A DNA stretch of 64,000 nucleotides from Empedobacter stercoris (GCF_025244765.1 NZ_CP104209.1:2734501-2798500), one strand, 5' to 3'. Positions 16,558 through 26,933 are shown, counted from the stretch's first letter. The notes: generated from the sequence alone by a model not told the origin. A program made the numbers and translations.

Positions 16558-17526
16558 CTATTCTATAATAATCTCTTCTGGAGCTTTAGGCGCTTCTATC
16601 GGCTTTTGTTGCTCAGGTGTTGGATTATTTTGTTGTTGCTGATTTTGCATGTCTTTGATCTGCTGTTCAGCTTTCTGTGTTATAATATCTCTGTATTGAG
16701 AACCGCTAATTGTATCTTCGCCAAAGTTTTTGTACTGAATATCCAATTCTTTTAATTGCGTTCTAATTTTTTCGCGAGGTTCTGTTGATAACCAAATATC
16801 AATCGGTTGACCTTGATCGTAAGTGTCTGTAGCAAAAGGGAATTGATATACCACTCTTGCGTTAATTGTATCATTCGAAGCACCAATAAATTTAATTTGA
16901 CCAATTTCGAAAAAATTATCTTTAATTGATTTCTTCGCTTCAGTCAAAGTTAAATTGACTAAATTAGGCATTCTTACACCAGATAACATTCCACGTCCTA
17001 AAACCAAATCAACTGTAGCAAAACGTGGTAATTGTTCTCCAGGTTTCACGATTTTTCCGTTGTATAATATTTTTAGAACGGCATCTTTTGCTAAATCTGG
17101 TTCGTAAATAATTTTACCAATTTTAAGACCTGAAATTTCTAATTGCGTAAATGCTAAACGTTTTGATTTACCTACTAAATCAGGTAATTCAACTGGACGA
17201 TATGTTTTAGGATTTGATTTAATAAAAATACGACGCCCTTCTTTTACACGAGATTCTGCTGCTGGATAAAAATCCATAATTGAAAAAGGTTTTGTATTTG
17301 GATCAAAACGAGAACTATCTACTTCGTATGTTAAACCAAGTTCTTCTAACTTAGTTGTAGCATCTGTAATATTCATTTTTGATAAATCCGGAACTTCAAC
17401 AAATTCATTGTGATTTGTATATGAATCTAACCAGACGTTAAAAATAAAATGGTAAAGCCCAAATGACAGCGCTACTACAATAGCTACATTAAGCAAAACT
17501 TGTATGATTGATTTTACTCCTTTCAT
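16558..17526 (-). CDS. Membrane-anchored PASTA-domain protein
   Basis: 322 aa from the ATG at 17526. One transmembrane segment (about 6-27) is followed by three PASTA repeats, opening at VEVPDLSKM, VELPDLVGK and VRMPNLVNL. A Gln/Pro-rich tail (QQQNNPTPEQQKPIEAP) follows. No kinase or penicillin-binding domain is attached. PASTA domains bind peptidoglycan fragments or act as spacers, and the divergent neighbour is ddl, so a cell-wall role is likely. An in-frame GTG at 17547 overlaps the promoter -7 box and is rejected as start. Confidence 0.85.
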   Translation of the reverse strand: MKGVKSIIQVLLNVAIVVALSFGLYHFIFNVWLDSYTNHNEFVEVPDLSKMNITDATTKLEELGLTYEVDSSRFDPNTKPFSIMDFYPAAESRVKEGRRIFIKSNPKTYRPVELPDLVGKSKRLAFTQLEISGLKIGKIIYEPDLAKDAVLKILYNGKIVKPGEQLPRFATVDLVLGRGMLSGVRMPNLVNLTLTEAKKSIKDNFFEIGQIKFIGASNDTINARVVYQFPFATDTYDQGQPIDIWLSTEPREKIRTQLKELDIQYKNFGEDTISGSQYRDIITQKAEQQIKDMQNQQQQNNPTPEQQKPIEAPKAPEEIIIE

Positions 17527-17546
17527 TGAAATGATAAATTGTCGCA

Positions 17547-17554
17547 CAAATATA
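17547..17554 (-). promoter_or_regulatory. -7 box (TATATTTG) of the PASTA-rluD unit
   Basis: Exact TAnnTTTG on the minus strand. Its last base is the first base of the rejected GTG start; transcription from about 17540 leaves the ATG at 17526 with a leader of roughly 14 nt. Confidence 0.6.
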
Positions 17555-17590
17555 GTTTAAAAATAATATTTATGATTGATGTCAAAGTTC

Positions 17591-17598
17591 TATATTTG
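17591..17598 (+). promoter_or_regulatory. -7 box (TATATTTG) of ddl-coaD
   Basis: Exact TAnnTTTG 19 bp before the ddl ATG; no clear TTTG at the expected upstream distance. Confidence 0.55.
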
Positions 17599-17617
17599 AA
17601 TAAATTTTAATTTAAAC

Positions 17618-18607
17618 ATGTTAAGAGTAGCAGTTGTAGCAGGTGGATACTCGGACGAAAGTGTAGTTTCGTTGAAAAGTTGCGAGTTGATTTACGCAAG
17701 TCTAAATCCAGAAAAGTACGACAGAACAAGGGTTCGAATCTTAAAAGAAGGTTGGTATGCCGAAATTGAAGGCGAGAAATATCCAATCAATAAAGGTGAT
17801 TTTTCATTTGAAAAAAATGGAAAAAAAATAACATTTGATGTCGTTTTTAATACAATTCATGGTACGCCAGGCGAAGATGGTTATCTACAAGCGTATTTTG
17901 AAATGATCGGTTTGGCATATAATGGATGCCCTTTTTATCAATCTGCCTTAACATTTAATAAAAAAGATTGTATTGCAGTATTGAGTAAATATGGAATTCC
18001 TCACGCAAAATCTATTTATATTAACAAAGGAGATCAATATGTTGCAAAAGAAATTCTTGACCAAGTAGGCTTACCTTGTTTTGTAAAACCAAATCGTTCA
18101 GGTTCAAGTTTAGGAATTTCAAAAGTTTTCAAAGAAGAAGAATTTGAAGCAGCAATGCAAAAAGCTTTTCATGAAGATAAAGAAGTTTTGGTTGAGTCTT
18201 TTTTAGATGGAACAGAAGTTTCTGTAGGTGTATTAAATTACAAAGGAGAAACTATGGTGTTGGGAATTACAGAAATTGTTTCGCACACAGAATTCTTTGA
18301 TTATGACGCTAAATACAATGGTTTATCAGACGAAATTACGCCTGCGCGTTTAACACCAGAAGTTGAACAACGTGTGCGTGAAGTTGCTGCAAAAGCCTAT
18401 AAATGCATCAATATGTCTGGTTTTTCTCGTTCTGAATATATTATAGTAAATGGAGAACCGCATTTTATTGAAATGAATACATTACCAGGTTTTTCACCTG
18501 CAAGTATTTTTCCTCAGCAAGCTGCTTATGCAGGAATTGCGTTGGAAGATTTGATGGATAGCGAAATCGAAATTGCTTTAAATAGACCTTCGCCATGGAC
18601 AGAATAG
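17618..18607 (+). CDS. ddl: D-alanine--D-alanine ligase
   Basis: 329 aa ATP-grasp enzyme joining two D-alanines for peptidoglycan precursors. It shows the N-terminal VVAGGYSDESVVSLKS, the HGTPGEDGYLQ block, FVKPNRSGSSLGISKV (ATP binding), EVSVGVL, and the terminal EMNTLPGFSPASIFP. Length is normal. It overlaps coaD by 13 bp, implying translational coupling. Confidence 0.96.
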   Translation: MLRVAVVAGGYSDESVVSLKSCELIYASLNPEKYDRTRVRILKEGWYAEIEGEKYPINKGDFSFEKNGKKITFDVVFNTIHGTPGEDGYLQAYFEMIGLAYNGCPFYQSALTFNKKDCIAVLSKYGIPHAKSIYINKGDQYVAKEILDQVGLPCFVKPNRSGSSLGISKVFKEEEFEAAMQKAFHEDKEVLVESFLDGTEVSVGVLNYKGETMVLGITEIVSHTEFFDYDAKYNGLSDEITPARLTPEVEQRVREVAAKAYKCINMSGFSRSEYIIVNGEPHFIEMNTLPGFSPASIFPQQAAYAGIALEDLMDSEIEIALNRPSPWTE

Positions 18608-19056
18608 CAGTTTTTCCTGGATCTTTTGATCCAATTACATTAGGGCATTTAGATATTATCGAACGTGCAGTTCCGTTGTTTGACAAAATAATTGTTGCAA
18701 TTGGAACAAATTCATCTAAAAATTATATGTTTTCACTGGAACAAAGAATTAAGTTTATTGAGGATTCTGTTAGCAGATTTGGAAATGTAGAAGTGATGTC
18801 TTATAATGGATTAACAGTTGATTTTTGCGATGAAGTAAATGCTCAGTTTATTTTACGTGGACTTCGCAATCCAGCTGATTTCGAATTTGAGAAAGCAATT
18901 GCTCATACCAATCGTGCAATTACAGACCATAACATCGAAACTATTTTCTTATTAACTTCTTCAGGTAAAGCGTACATCAGTTCGAGTATTGTTCGTGATG
19001 TGATGAGAAATGGAGGAAAATATGAAATATTGGTTCCTGATGTGGTAAGGATTTAA
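18595..19056 (+). CDS. coaD: Phosphopantetheine adenylyltransferase
   Basis: 153 aa nucleotidyltransferase of coenzyme A synthesis. Motifs: PGSFDPITLGHLDII (the TxGH nucleotide-binding motif), LRGLRNPADFEFE, and ISSSIVRDV near the C-terminus. Its ATG lies within the end of ddl (13-bp overlap). Terminator follows. Confidence 0.96.
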   Translation: MDRIAVFPGSFDPITLGHLDIIERAVPLFDKIIVAIGTNSSKNYMFSLEQRIKFIEDSVSRFGNVEVMSYNGLTVDFCDEVNAQFILRGLRNPADFEFEKAIAHTNRAITDHNIETIFLLTSSGKAYISSSIVRDVMRNGGKYEILVPDVVRI

Positions 19057-19078
19057 GAGAATTATTCTATATAAAATA

Positions 19079-19112
19079 GAAAAGAGTAGATGTTTTTATC
19101 TACTCTTTTTTT
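19079..19112 (+). terminator. Terminator after coaD
   Basis: AAAGAGTAGAT-GTTTTT-ATCTACTCTTT hairpin with a following T-tract. Confidence 0.85.
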
Positions 19113-19167
19113 GTGTTAAAATTTTGAAATTTGATATATTTACCAAAATTAACACAAAATAAAAAAT

Positions 19168-21366
19168 ATGAAAAAATTAATTTTATTATTAATTGCATTT
19201 GTATTTAGCACTCTTTCATTTGGTCAAGAAAGGCCAATTGCTAAAAAAGTAGATCAAGCTAAATTAACAAGTAGCAGTTTCAAATCCTACAATGTATTTG
19301 GAGATAATATACAACAAAAAGGAAATAATTTGTTTGCGGACTTTGCAAAAGGAGTTTCTGTTTTTAATTTAGAAAAAGTTGCATTATCTAATCTATACCA
19401 ATCAAAACCAAATTCTTTTACATTAGAGGTTCCTTTTGAAGGACGAAAAATTAGCTTAGAATTAGTAAAGAATGAAACCTTGTTTACAGATAATTTTAAA
19501 GCAGTTGATCAAAATAACAAACGAATAAATTATCAACCAGGAGTATATTATCAAGGTATAATTGGTGGAGATAAAACTTCTGTGGTAGCGTTATCTGTTT
19601 TTAAAGATCAAGTAATTGGTGTGGCTTCTTCTACCGCTTTAGGAGACGTGGTTATTGGTAAATTAAAAGATTCTGAAGAATATGTATCCTATTCGTCTTA
19701 TAATGTTGAAGCAAAAAATAATGTACAATGTGCAGTTGATCAACTAGAAGAAAATAAAAATTATAAACCATCTTTTGATGCAAAAGTATTGAAAAATACG
19801 ACAAATGAAATGACAGAAAGATGTGTTCGTGTGTATTATGAAATTGCTTATGCTCCTTATAAACAAAACGGATCTGACGAAACAAAAACATTAGATTGGT
19901 TAACAGCTATTCATAATAATATTGCAACACTTTATTCAAACGATTACATAAGAACATCATTGTCTCAAGTAATGATTTGGACAGAACAAGATCCTTACAC
20001 TGGTAATTATAGTGCTCAGTTAAATAAATTTAGAACTACAAGAACTGATTTTGATGGAGATTTTGCTCACTTGGTTAATTATCCATCATCTACATCTGTT
20101 GCCTATTTGGATTCTATGTGCAACAATCAATATCGATATGCATATTCTGGAATCAATATGACGTACAATAATATTCCGGTTTATTCGTGGACTATTATGG
20201 CAATGACACATGAAATGGGACATGCCTTAGGTTCGCCACATACACATTCATGTTCTTGGAACGGAGACGGTACTGCAATTGATGGTTGTGCACCAACTTA
20301 TGATCCTGGTTTAGCAGAGGGTACATGTCCTACTGGTCCAATTCCTTATGCCGATAAAGGTACAATTATGAGTTATTGTCATTTGTTAGGAGGTGTAGGG
20401 ATTAACTTTTCGAATGGATTTGGTGAACAACCAGGTGCTTTGATTCGTGCAACTGTTGATGGTAAAGTTTGTTTAAGTACAGATTGTAGTATGACTTGTC
20501 AACAAACCATAAAATCTGTAAATGGAGTTTTAAATGATTTGAGTATTACCTACACAATAGAAGACGAAGTAGGGACAAAATGGATTTATAAATTTCAAAA
20601 AATAGGTGCTCCAGAAGCACAATGGAAAGAAACAACTTCTAAAACTTTAACGTTTGATAACTTAGAAAAAAACGCTTATTACAGAATAGAAGTTGCAAAT
20701 CAATGTTCTGAAACATCAAATTCATCGACAGTTTCAACAATTATAGAAATTCCTGGAGATTATTGCAACGGAGATTTGTATTACGATTCGGGTGGAGCAA
20801 ATGGTAATTATTCTCCAAATGAAAATATTGTCAAAATATTCAAACCAGCAATTGAAGGAGAAAAAGTATCCATCACATTCACTGAATTTGATATTGAACC
20901 AGCAGGTGATGAAATTTATGATTATATGAGTATATACAATGGAATTGGAACCAGCTCAGGTAAATTATTTGAAAATGGGAATAAACTAAATGGTAATCAG
21001 ATTCCTGGACCATTTGTTTCAACAGATAATTCTGGAGCTATTACAGTTCGTTTCGTTTCAGATCCTGGATTAGAACTAAAAGGATGGGCTGCCTCTATTA
21101 ATTGTAATACTTTAGGACTTGCAGATATTAACAATCTCGAATTTAAGATATTCCCTAATCCAACAACAGATTTTGTAAATATTACAACGAAAGAAAATAT
21201 TGTAAGCTATCAAGTTTATGATATGAATGGAAAATTATTAGTTGGTAAAAATAAATTAGATAAAAAAGAAATTAAAATTAATTTAGAATCTTATCCAAAA
21301 GGAATTTATTTATTGAATATACAGACAGATAAAAGAAGTTACACACAAAAAGTAACAAGAAAATAG
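19168..21366 (+). CDS. Secreted M12B-type zinc metalloprotease with CUB domain and T9SS tail
   Basis: 732 aa. Signal peptide 1-19, then a propeptide-like region to about 200. The catalytic domain has the zinc site HEMGHALGSPHTH near 348-360 (HExxHxxGxxH), followed by a disulfide-rich stretch and a downstream Met in GTIMSYCH. A fibronectin-like segment and a CUB-like domain (about 531-645, starting YCNGDLYYDSGG) follow. The C-terminal FKIFPNPTTDFVNI with a KGIYLLNI strand is a type A T9SS sorting signal. Expected to be secreted or surface-anchored; its substrate cannot be read. Confidence 0.9.
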   Translation: MKKLILLLIAFVFSTLSFGQERPIAKKVDQAKLTSSSFKSYNVFGDNIQQKGNNLFADFAKGVSVFNLEKVALSNLYQSKPNSFTLEVPFEGRKISLELVKNETLFTDNFKAVDQNNKRINYQPGVYYQGIIGGDKTSVVALSVFKDQVIGVASSTALGDVVIGKLKDSEEYVSYSSYNVEAKNNVQCAVDQLEENKNYKPSFDAKVLKNTTNEMTERCVRVYYEIAYAPYKQNGSDETKTLDWLTAIHNNIATLYSNDYIRTSLSQVMIWTEQDPYTGNYSAQLNKFRTTRTDFDGDFAHLVNYPSSTSVAYLDSMCNNQYRYAYSGINMTYNNIPVYSWTIMAMTHEMGHALGSPHTHSCSWNGDGTAIDGCAPTYDPGLAEGTCPTGPIPYADKGTIMSYCHLLGGVGINFSNGFGEQPGALIRATVDGKVCLSTDCSMTCQQTIKSVNGVLNDLSITYTIEDEVGTKWIYKFQKIGAPEAQWKETTSKTLTFDNLEKNAYYRIEVANQCSETSNSSTVSTIIEIPGDYCNGDLYYDSGGANGNYSPNENIVKIFKPAIEGEKVSITFTEFDIEPAGDEIYDYMSIYNGIGTSSGKLFENGNKLNGNQIPGPFVSTDNSGAITVRFVSDPGLELKGWAASINCNTLGLADINNLEFKIFPNPTTDFVNITTKENIVSYQVYDMNGKLLVGKNKLDKKEIKINLESYPKGIYLLNIQTDKRSYTQKVTRK

Positions 21367-21385
21367 ATACTATTTGAAGCACATT

Positions 21386-21418
21386 AAAAAAGGATACAAT
21401 TTATTGTATCCTTTTTTA
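21386..21418. terminator. Bidirectional terminator between protease and rnhB
   Basis: AAAAAAGGATACAA-TTTA-TTGTATCCTTTTTT perfect hairpin. Confidence 0.88.
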
Positions 21419-21423
21419 ATTTT

Positions 21424-22020
21424 TTATAAATCTAAACTCAATTGATCGGGTAATAATTTAAAAGACATCCGATGATACGGTGTAGGACCAAACTCTTTTA
21501 TCGCTAAACGATGCGCTTTGGTGGGATATCCTTTGTTTTTTTTCCAATCATACATCGGAAATTCATTGTGAATTTTTTCCATGTATTCATCACGATACGT
21601 TTTTGCTAAAATAGAGGCAGCTGCAATATTCATATACTTAGCATCTCCTTTTACAATACATTCATGTGGAACATCCTTGTATTTATTGAAACGATTTCCA
21701 TCAACGATAATAAAATCTTTTCGGCAATTTAATTGGTCTATAGCTCGATGCATAGCTAAAAAACTTGCGTTCAAAATGTTTATCTCATCAATTTCATTCG
21801 GCCAAACAATTCCAATTGCCCAATATTTAGCATTTTCTTCTATAAATGTTCTTAAAGAGTTTCTTTTTTTTTCTGATAATTTTTTTGAATCATTAATGGT
21901 TTCATTATCAAAATCTTCTCCTAATATTACAGCAGCTGCTACAACTGGACCACTCAAACAACCTCTTCCTGCTTCGTCACAACCAATCTCGTGTTCGTGA
22001 TTTGATAAAACTTTATCCAA
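21424..22020 (-). CDS. rnhB: Ribonuclease HII
   Basis: 198 aa. It removes ribonucleotides and RNA primers from RNA/DNA hybrids. Motif [22 protein letters not shown] contains the first acidic residues; [11 protein letters not shown]-type and [17 protein letters not shown] blocks follow. No ATG precedes the core, and TTG at 22020 is the only sensible start. A TAAATTTG box about 17 bp upstream supports it and gives a very short leader. Confidence 0.93.
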   Translation of the reverse strand: MDKVLSNHEHEIGCDEAGRGCLSGPVVAAAVILGEDFDNETINDSKKLSEKKRNSLRTFIEENAKYWAIGIVWPNEIDEINILNASFLAMHRAIDQLNCRKDFIIVDGNRFNKYKDVPHECIVKGDAKYMNIAAASILAKTYRDEYMEKIHNEFPMYDWKKNKGYPTKAHRLAIKEFGPTPYHRMSFKLLPDQLSLDL

Positions 22021-22036
22021 TTTTTTATTTTTTTAG

Positions 22037-22044
22037 CAAATTTA
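22037..22044 (-). promoter_or_regulatory. -7 box (TAAATTTG) of rnhB
   Basis: Exact TAnnTTTG on the minus strand, ending 17 bp before the TTG start; no clear -33 element. Confidence 0.5.
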
Positions 22045-22122
22045 ACAGAATTTATTGAAAAAAAGTTTTGTAAATGTTATAGAAATCTTAAGTTTATGAA
22101 AGTTTTAAAAATGTTTTAACAA

Positions 22123-25100
22123 ATGAGGAGAAATTTAAAAAACTTGTTTGTATTGGGAGGTCTTCTTTTAGGAGCTTCGTTATATGCACAAGAAAAGACA
22201 GTTACAGGTACTGTAACTGATCCAGATGGTTTTCCAGTTGCTGATGCAGTTGTAAAAACAACATCAGGGAAGGAGGCTTATACTGATGAGAATGGAGTGT
22301 TTAGTATCGAAGCTAAACAAGGAGATTTGGTTACAGTAGAAGCGGTAGGATTGCCAACTCAAACATTTGCGGTTGGAGCAGGAACAGATTACAAAGTTTC
22401 TTTAAAACCTTCTGAAACAGTAGAATTAGAAGGAGCGGTTGTAACCGCATTAGGTATTACACGTGATAAAAGATCTTTAGGGTATGCTTCTCAAGAAGTG
22501 AAAGGTGATGTTATTCAAGCAGGTAGAGGTAGTAATGCTTTACAATCATTATCTGGTAATGTTGCTGGAGCACAAATTACTGCACCTTCATCTTTAGGAG
22601 GTTCTACACGTATTACGTTAAGAGGTATTGGATCTATTACAGGAGAAAATAGACCTTTAATAGTTATTGATGGTATTCCATTAGCTAATAATAATGTTAA
22701 TGATACAAATACTCAGCGTGGTGGCGGAGGTCGTGATTATGGTGATGGAGCGTTTGATATTAACCCAGATGACGTAGAGTCTATCAACGTTTTAAAAGGA
22801 GGACCTGCATCTGCTTTATACGGTTCTCGTGCTGTGAATGGAGTAATCATGATCAAGACAAAAACTGGTAAAAAAGGTAGAGAAGATATCGTTGTTAATA
22901 CTGGTGTTGCTTTTGAATCAATTAATCAAATTCCAAGTCTTCAAAATTTATATGGGGGTGGAGCTTCTGATACCTTTGAAACTGTAAATATTGGAGGTAA
23001 AGATTATCAAATTGTAGATTATGCTACAGATGAATCTTGGGGACCAAGATTTAACAACCAAGAAGTTTTACAATGGTATGCTTTTGACCCTGAGTTTGCT
23101 AGCGATTACATGAAAACAACGTCTTGGAGAGCTTCAAAAAATGACGCTAAATCATTCTTTAATACAGGTGTTGCTTATACTAATAGTGTATCCTTTGCAA
23201 AATCATATGAATCAACTAATTTAAGAGTTTCATTATCTAATGTAAATCAAACAGGTATTGTACCTAATTCTACATTAAAGAAAACAACAGCAGGTATTAA
23301 CTTATCTAATAAATTTAGTGATGTATTTACTGTAACGACTAATTTAACTTATACAAGAACGGATGGTTTTAATAGACCAGAAGTAGGATACGGGGATAAC
23401 TCAGTTGCTCAAAAAATGTTCCAATGGGGACAAAGACAGTTAGATTATAACAAGTTAAGAGATTATAAATTAGCTAATGGGAATCAGCGTTCTTGGAATA
23501 GAACATCTTGGGATGATGGAACTCCTGCATATTCTGATAATCCATATTGGGTAGTGTATGAAAATACATCAAAAGATAAAAGAGATCGTTTTTATGGAAA
23601 TGTAGAGTTTAAATATGACATCGCACCAGGACTTTATGCCATTGCAAATGTAATGGGAGATACATACGATATGCAAATATCTGAGCGTGTAGCGGTAGGT
23701 TCCCAAGCAATGTCTGGATATGGAGAAGACTATTATAAGTTTACTGAAATGAATTATGAAGGGCGTTTACATTTTGATAAAAAATGGGGGGATTTTTCTT
23801 TAAATTCATTTGTAGGAGTAAATAGAAGACACAGAACATCAAGTAGATTATCATCCTCAACAAATGGAGGATTAGTTGTCCCTAATTATTATTTTATTAC
23901 AAATAGTTTAGATAACCCAACAACATCAAATAATAGAGCAACTGTAGAAGTGAATTCTATTTATGGAATGATTTCTTTGGGATATAGGAATATGCTATTC
24001 TTAGAAGCAACTGGTCGTAATGATTGGTTTTCAACTTTACCTGTAATAAATAACAGTTACTTTTATCCATCTGTAACAGGGAGTTTTGTGTTTTCTGAAG
24101 TATTTAAACCAAGTTGGTTAAATTTTGGTAAAGTAAGAGCTGGGGTTTCGCAAGTATCATCGGATTTAACAGAATTCCAAACAAGAGATGTTTTAGTTTC
24201 AAATATAAACTTTAATGGTACACCGACGTTTATTCAATCAAATACTAAGTTAAATCCATTATTAAAACCTGAGATTAAAGATACTTGGGAAGTTGGTTTA
24301 GAAGCTTCGATGTTTAATAATCGTTTTGGTTTTGATTTAACTTATTATAATGAAAAACGTACAGATTTATTAGTGCCTATTCAGCACTCATGGTCTACAG
24401 GGTATGGATTTAAATGGTTGAATGCAGGAGAAATGACTAATGAAGGTATAGAAGCATTAGTAAATATTGTTCCATTAAGAAATCAAGATTTTGAATGGAG
24501 AGTAACTTGGAACTTTGCGAAAAACAATAATAAAGTAGGTAAAGTTTCTGATGAAATGGATTCATATAACTTAACGACAGCTCCTTTTAGTGTACAATTA
24601 TGGGCATTATCAGGTCAACAATACGGACAGTTAAGAGGAACGGATTATGTTTATGATGATAATGGAAATAAAGTTGTTGATGCAAATGGATTTTATGAAA
24701 AATCAGCAGTAACAAACTTAGGATCAATTATTCCAGATTATAACATGGGTATCCGAAATACATTTACATACAAAGGGGTTTCTTTATCTGCATTAATTGA
24801 TATTCAAAAAGGAGGTAAATTCTTCTCTACTTCACATATGTGGGGAATGTACTCTGGAATGTTAGAAGAAACCGCGGCTAATGGAGTTCGTGAGAATGGA
24901 GTTGTTGCAGATGGTGTAATGTGGGATGAAGGAACAAAATCATATGTTAAAAACACAACTGAAGTTTCTGCTTACGATTATTATAAAGCATATTATAATG
25001 GTGTAGATAGCCGAAATGTTTTTGATGCAGACTACATCAAATTACGTGAAGTAACTTTATCGTATACTTTCCCTAAAAAATGGGCAGGGCCTTTTGCTAA

Positions 25101-25266
25101 CGTTACTGTATCTGCATTTGGTAGAAACTTAGCTACATGGGGATTAGATAAAAAAGGATTTGATCCTGAAATGGCTTCTTATGGTTCTGGAAATATACAA
25201 GGTATTGAAGGAGGGTCTTTACCATCTACAAGAACTTATGGTATGAATCTTAAGTTACAATTCTAA
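22123..25266 (+). CDS. SusC/RagA family TonB-linked outer-membrane protein
   Basis: 1047 aa. Signal peptide 1-22, a carboxypeptidase-like regulatory domain (about 25-95, VTGTVTDPDGFPVADAVVKT), then the TonB plug with the SusC signature (RITLRGIGSI, PLIVIDGIPL, VESINVLKGGPASALYGSRA), and a barrel ending in an aromatic residue (MNLKLQF). It forms the outer-membrane channel of a SusCD nutrient importer with the next gene, 13 bp downstream. No glycoside hydrolase, peptidase or sigma/anti-sigma pair adjoins it except the upstream secreted protease, so the substrate is unknown; peptides are one possibility. Confidence 0.95.
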   Translation: MRRNLKNLFVLGGLLLGASLYAQEKTVTGTVTDPDGFPVADAVVKTTSGKEAYTDENGVFSIEAKQGDLVTVEAVGLPTQTFAVGAGTDYKVSLKPSETVELEGAVVTALGITRDKRSLGYASQEVKGDVIQAGRGSNALQSLSGNVAGAQITAPSSLGGSTRITLRGIGSITGENRPLIVIDGIPLANNNVNDTNTQRGGGGRDYGDGAFDINPDDVESINVLKGGPASALYGSRAVNGVIMIKTKTGKKGREDIVVNTGVAFESINQIPSLQNLYGGGASDTFETVNIGGKDYQIVDYATDESWGPRFNNQEVLQWYAFDPEFASDYMKTTSWRASKNDAKSFFNTGVAYTNSVSFAKSYESTNLRVSLSNVNQTGIVPNSTLKKTTAGINLSNKFSDVFTVTTNLTYTRTDGFNRPEVGYGDNSVAQKMFQWGQRQLDYNKLRDYKLANGNQRSWNRTSWDDGTPAYSDNPYWVVYENTSKDKRDRFYGNVEFKYDIAPGLYAIANVMGDTYDMQISERVAVGSQAMSGYGEDYYKFTEMNYEGRLHFDKKWGDFSLNSFVGVNRRHRTSSRLSSSTNGGLVVPNYYFITNSLDNPTTSNNRATVEVNSIYGMISLGYRNMLFLEATGRNDWFSTLPVINNSYFYPSVTGSFVFSEVFKPSWLNFGKVRAGVSQVSSDLTEFQTRDVLVSNINFNGTPTFIQSNTKLNPLLKPEIKDTWEVGLEASMFNNRFGFDLTYYNEKRTDLLVPIQHSWSTGYGFKWLNAGEMTNEGIEALVNIVPLRNQDFEWRVTWNFAKNNNKVGKVSDEMDSYNLTTAPFSVQLWALSGQQYGQLRGTDYVYDDNGNKVVDANGFYEKSAVTNLGSIIPDYNMGIRNTFTYKGVSLSALIDIQKGGKFFSTSHMWGMYSGMLEETAANGVRENGVVADGVMWDEGTKSYVKNTTEVSAYDYYKAYYNGVDSRNVFDADYIKLREVTLSYTFPKKWAGPFANVTVSAFGRNLATWGLDKKGFDPEMASYGSGNIQGIEGGSLPSTRTYGMNLKLQF

Positions 25267-25279
25267 AAATTAAATTATT

Positions 25280-26878
25280 ATGAGAATCAATAAAACAATT
25301 ATATTATCAGCATTACTAGGAAGTGCTTTATTATCTTCTTGCGATAATGGATTTGAAGAAATGAATATTAGTCCTAATGCACCCGAAAATGCGCCTACAT
25401 ATACAATCTTTCCAATTGCAACTAAAATATTTGTTGATGAAATGAGAGATGGATGGGTGTCTGGACGTATGTTATTGCCTTGGGTACAATATTCAGCACA
25501 GAGAAACTATACAGAAGAGGATAAATACGCTTATCGTACGACAACAGGAGATCAAGCATGGAACGCAAGTTATCGATCTTTATCTAACTTAAAAAAGGTA
25601 ATAAGTATTTGTACAGATCCTGTTTTAGGACCACAACAAGCTGCTTACGGAGATGTTGATACACAGATTGCTGTAGCACGTATTATGATGGCTTACGAAT
25701 TCTTAGATTTAACAAATTATTTCGGAGATGTTCCATATTGGTCATTAAGTGGTGCAAAGAATCCAGATTTTCAAGCTTTACAAATTGATACATATGCTCA
25801 ACCTAAATATGTTAAGCAAGAAGTTATCTTTAAAAATTTGTTACAAGAGCTAAAAGAAGCTGAAGCGCAATTGGATATTACTGAAAAGAATGTATTTACA
25901 AGTCCTGAAAATAAAATTGGTGACCAAATTTACTTTGGAGAAGCATCTAAATGGAAAAAATTTGCCAACTCTTTACGTTTAAGAATTGCTAACCAAATTA
26001 AAGATGTATATCCTGAAGCGAAAGCTGAAATGCAAGATGCTATTGCAAAAGGTGTTTTTACCTCAAATGAAGACAATGCTTTGCAACATTATGGAACATC
26101 TGCTGTAGAAGGTTCTCCATTTTGGAGCGAATTTTTTGTAGGAAATAGAAATGACTTCTATGTGAATAATCAGTTAATTAGATTATTAAAAGGACAATCT
26201 GGTAATTATGGAGTTGATCCACGTTTACAAAAATATGCTGCACCTTTAGGAACATCAAAAGCTAACGCTGGTTCAGGTAACTATGTAGAAACGGATGATA
26301 TTACAAAATATCAAGGAATTCCTTATGGATTACCTTCTGATCGTTTATCATCAAATAATCAGGTATCTAAAGTATCTCCATTTTCAAAAACTATTTTCTC
26401 TGCAGATTATGCTGAGGTTTTAATGGAATACTCAGAAGTAGAATTCTTGTTATCAGAAGCTAATGGTTGGAACCAAACTAATTATGTGAATGGTGTGATA
26501 GCATCTATGCAAAAATGGGGAGTAGATCAAGCTAAAATTGATGCTTATGTAGCTGCATTACCAGCTGCAAATAAAGAAAATGTAATTACTCAAAAGTATA
26601 TTGCTTTGTATATGCAGCCTCAAACTGCTTGGGTAGAATATAGACGTACAGGATATCCTAATGGTAATATTTTATTATTACCTGGTCAAACTGGATATGA
26701 AATAGATGGTACTCCATACGTATTCACTCCATTAGTAGCAGGTATGACTGATATTCCGTATAGGATTTCATATCCATTAGGTGAACAAACTCTTAATACT
26801 ACAAATTGGAATGAAGCAGTTTCAGCTTATGGTGGAAAGGATCCAATTAATGGAAAATTATGGTGGATGACTAAATAA
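25280..26878 (+). CDS. SusD/RagB family outer-membrane lipoprotein
   Basis: 532 aa with lipobox LLSSC (Cys21). SusD-like family 2 features: NISPNAPENAP near the start, helical TPR-like segments (IAVARIMMAYEFLDLTNYFGDVPY) and the end YPLGEQTLNTTNW. It forms the lid over the SusC channel and binds substrate at the surface. Terminator hairpin follows 22 bp downstream, so susC-susD is a two-gene operon. Confidence 0.94.
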   Translation: MRINKTIILSALLGSALLSSCDNGFEEMNISPNAPENAPTYTIFPIATKIFVDEMRDGWVSGRMLLPWVQYSAQRNYTEEDKYAYRTTTGDQAWNASYRSLSNLKKVISICTDPVLGPQQAAYGDVDTQIAVARIMMAYEFLDLTNYFGDVPYWSLSGAKNPDFQALQIDTYAQPKYVKQEVIFKNLLQELKEAEAQLDITEKNVFTSPENKIGDQIYFGEASKWKKFANSLRLRIANQIKDVYPEAKAEMQDAIAKGVFTSNEDNALQHYGTSAVEGSPFWSEFFVGNRNDFYVNNQLIRLLKGQSGNYGVDPRLQKYAAPLGTSKANAGSGNYVETDDITKYQGIPYGLPSDRLSSNNQVSKVSPFSKTIFSADYAEVLMEYSEVEFLLSEANGWNQTNYVNGVIASMQKWGVDQAKIDAYVAALPAANKENVITQKYIALYMQPQTAWVEYRRTGYPNGNILLLPGQTGYEIDGTPYVFTPLVAGMTDIPYRISYPLGEQTLNTTNWNEAVSAYGGKDPINGKLWWMTK

Positions 26879-26899
26879 TATAATATCCATTTTCTTTAT

Positions 26900-26933
26900 A
26901 AAAGCAGCAAAATTATTTTTGCTGCTTTTTTTA
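26900..26933 (+). terminator. Terminator after SusD-like gene
   Basis: AAAGCAGCAAAA-TTA-TTTTTGCTGCTTT hairpin and T-tract. Confidence 0.85.

Noticed and set aside
21581-22000. 139-aa plus-strand frame opposite rnhB
   Set aside because: rnhB motifs are unambiguous on the minus strand; the opposite frame has no recognisable feature.
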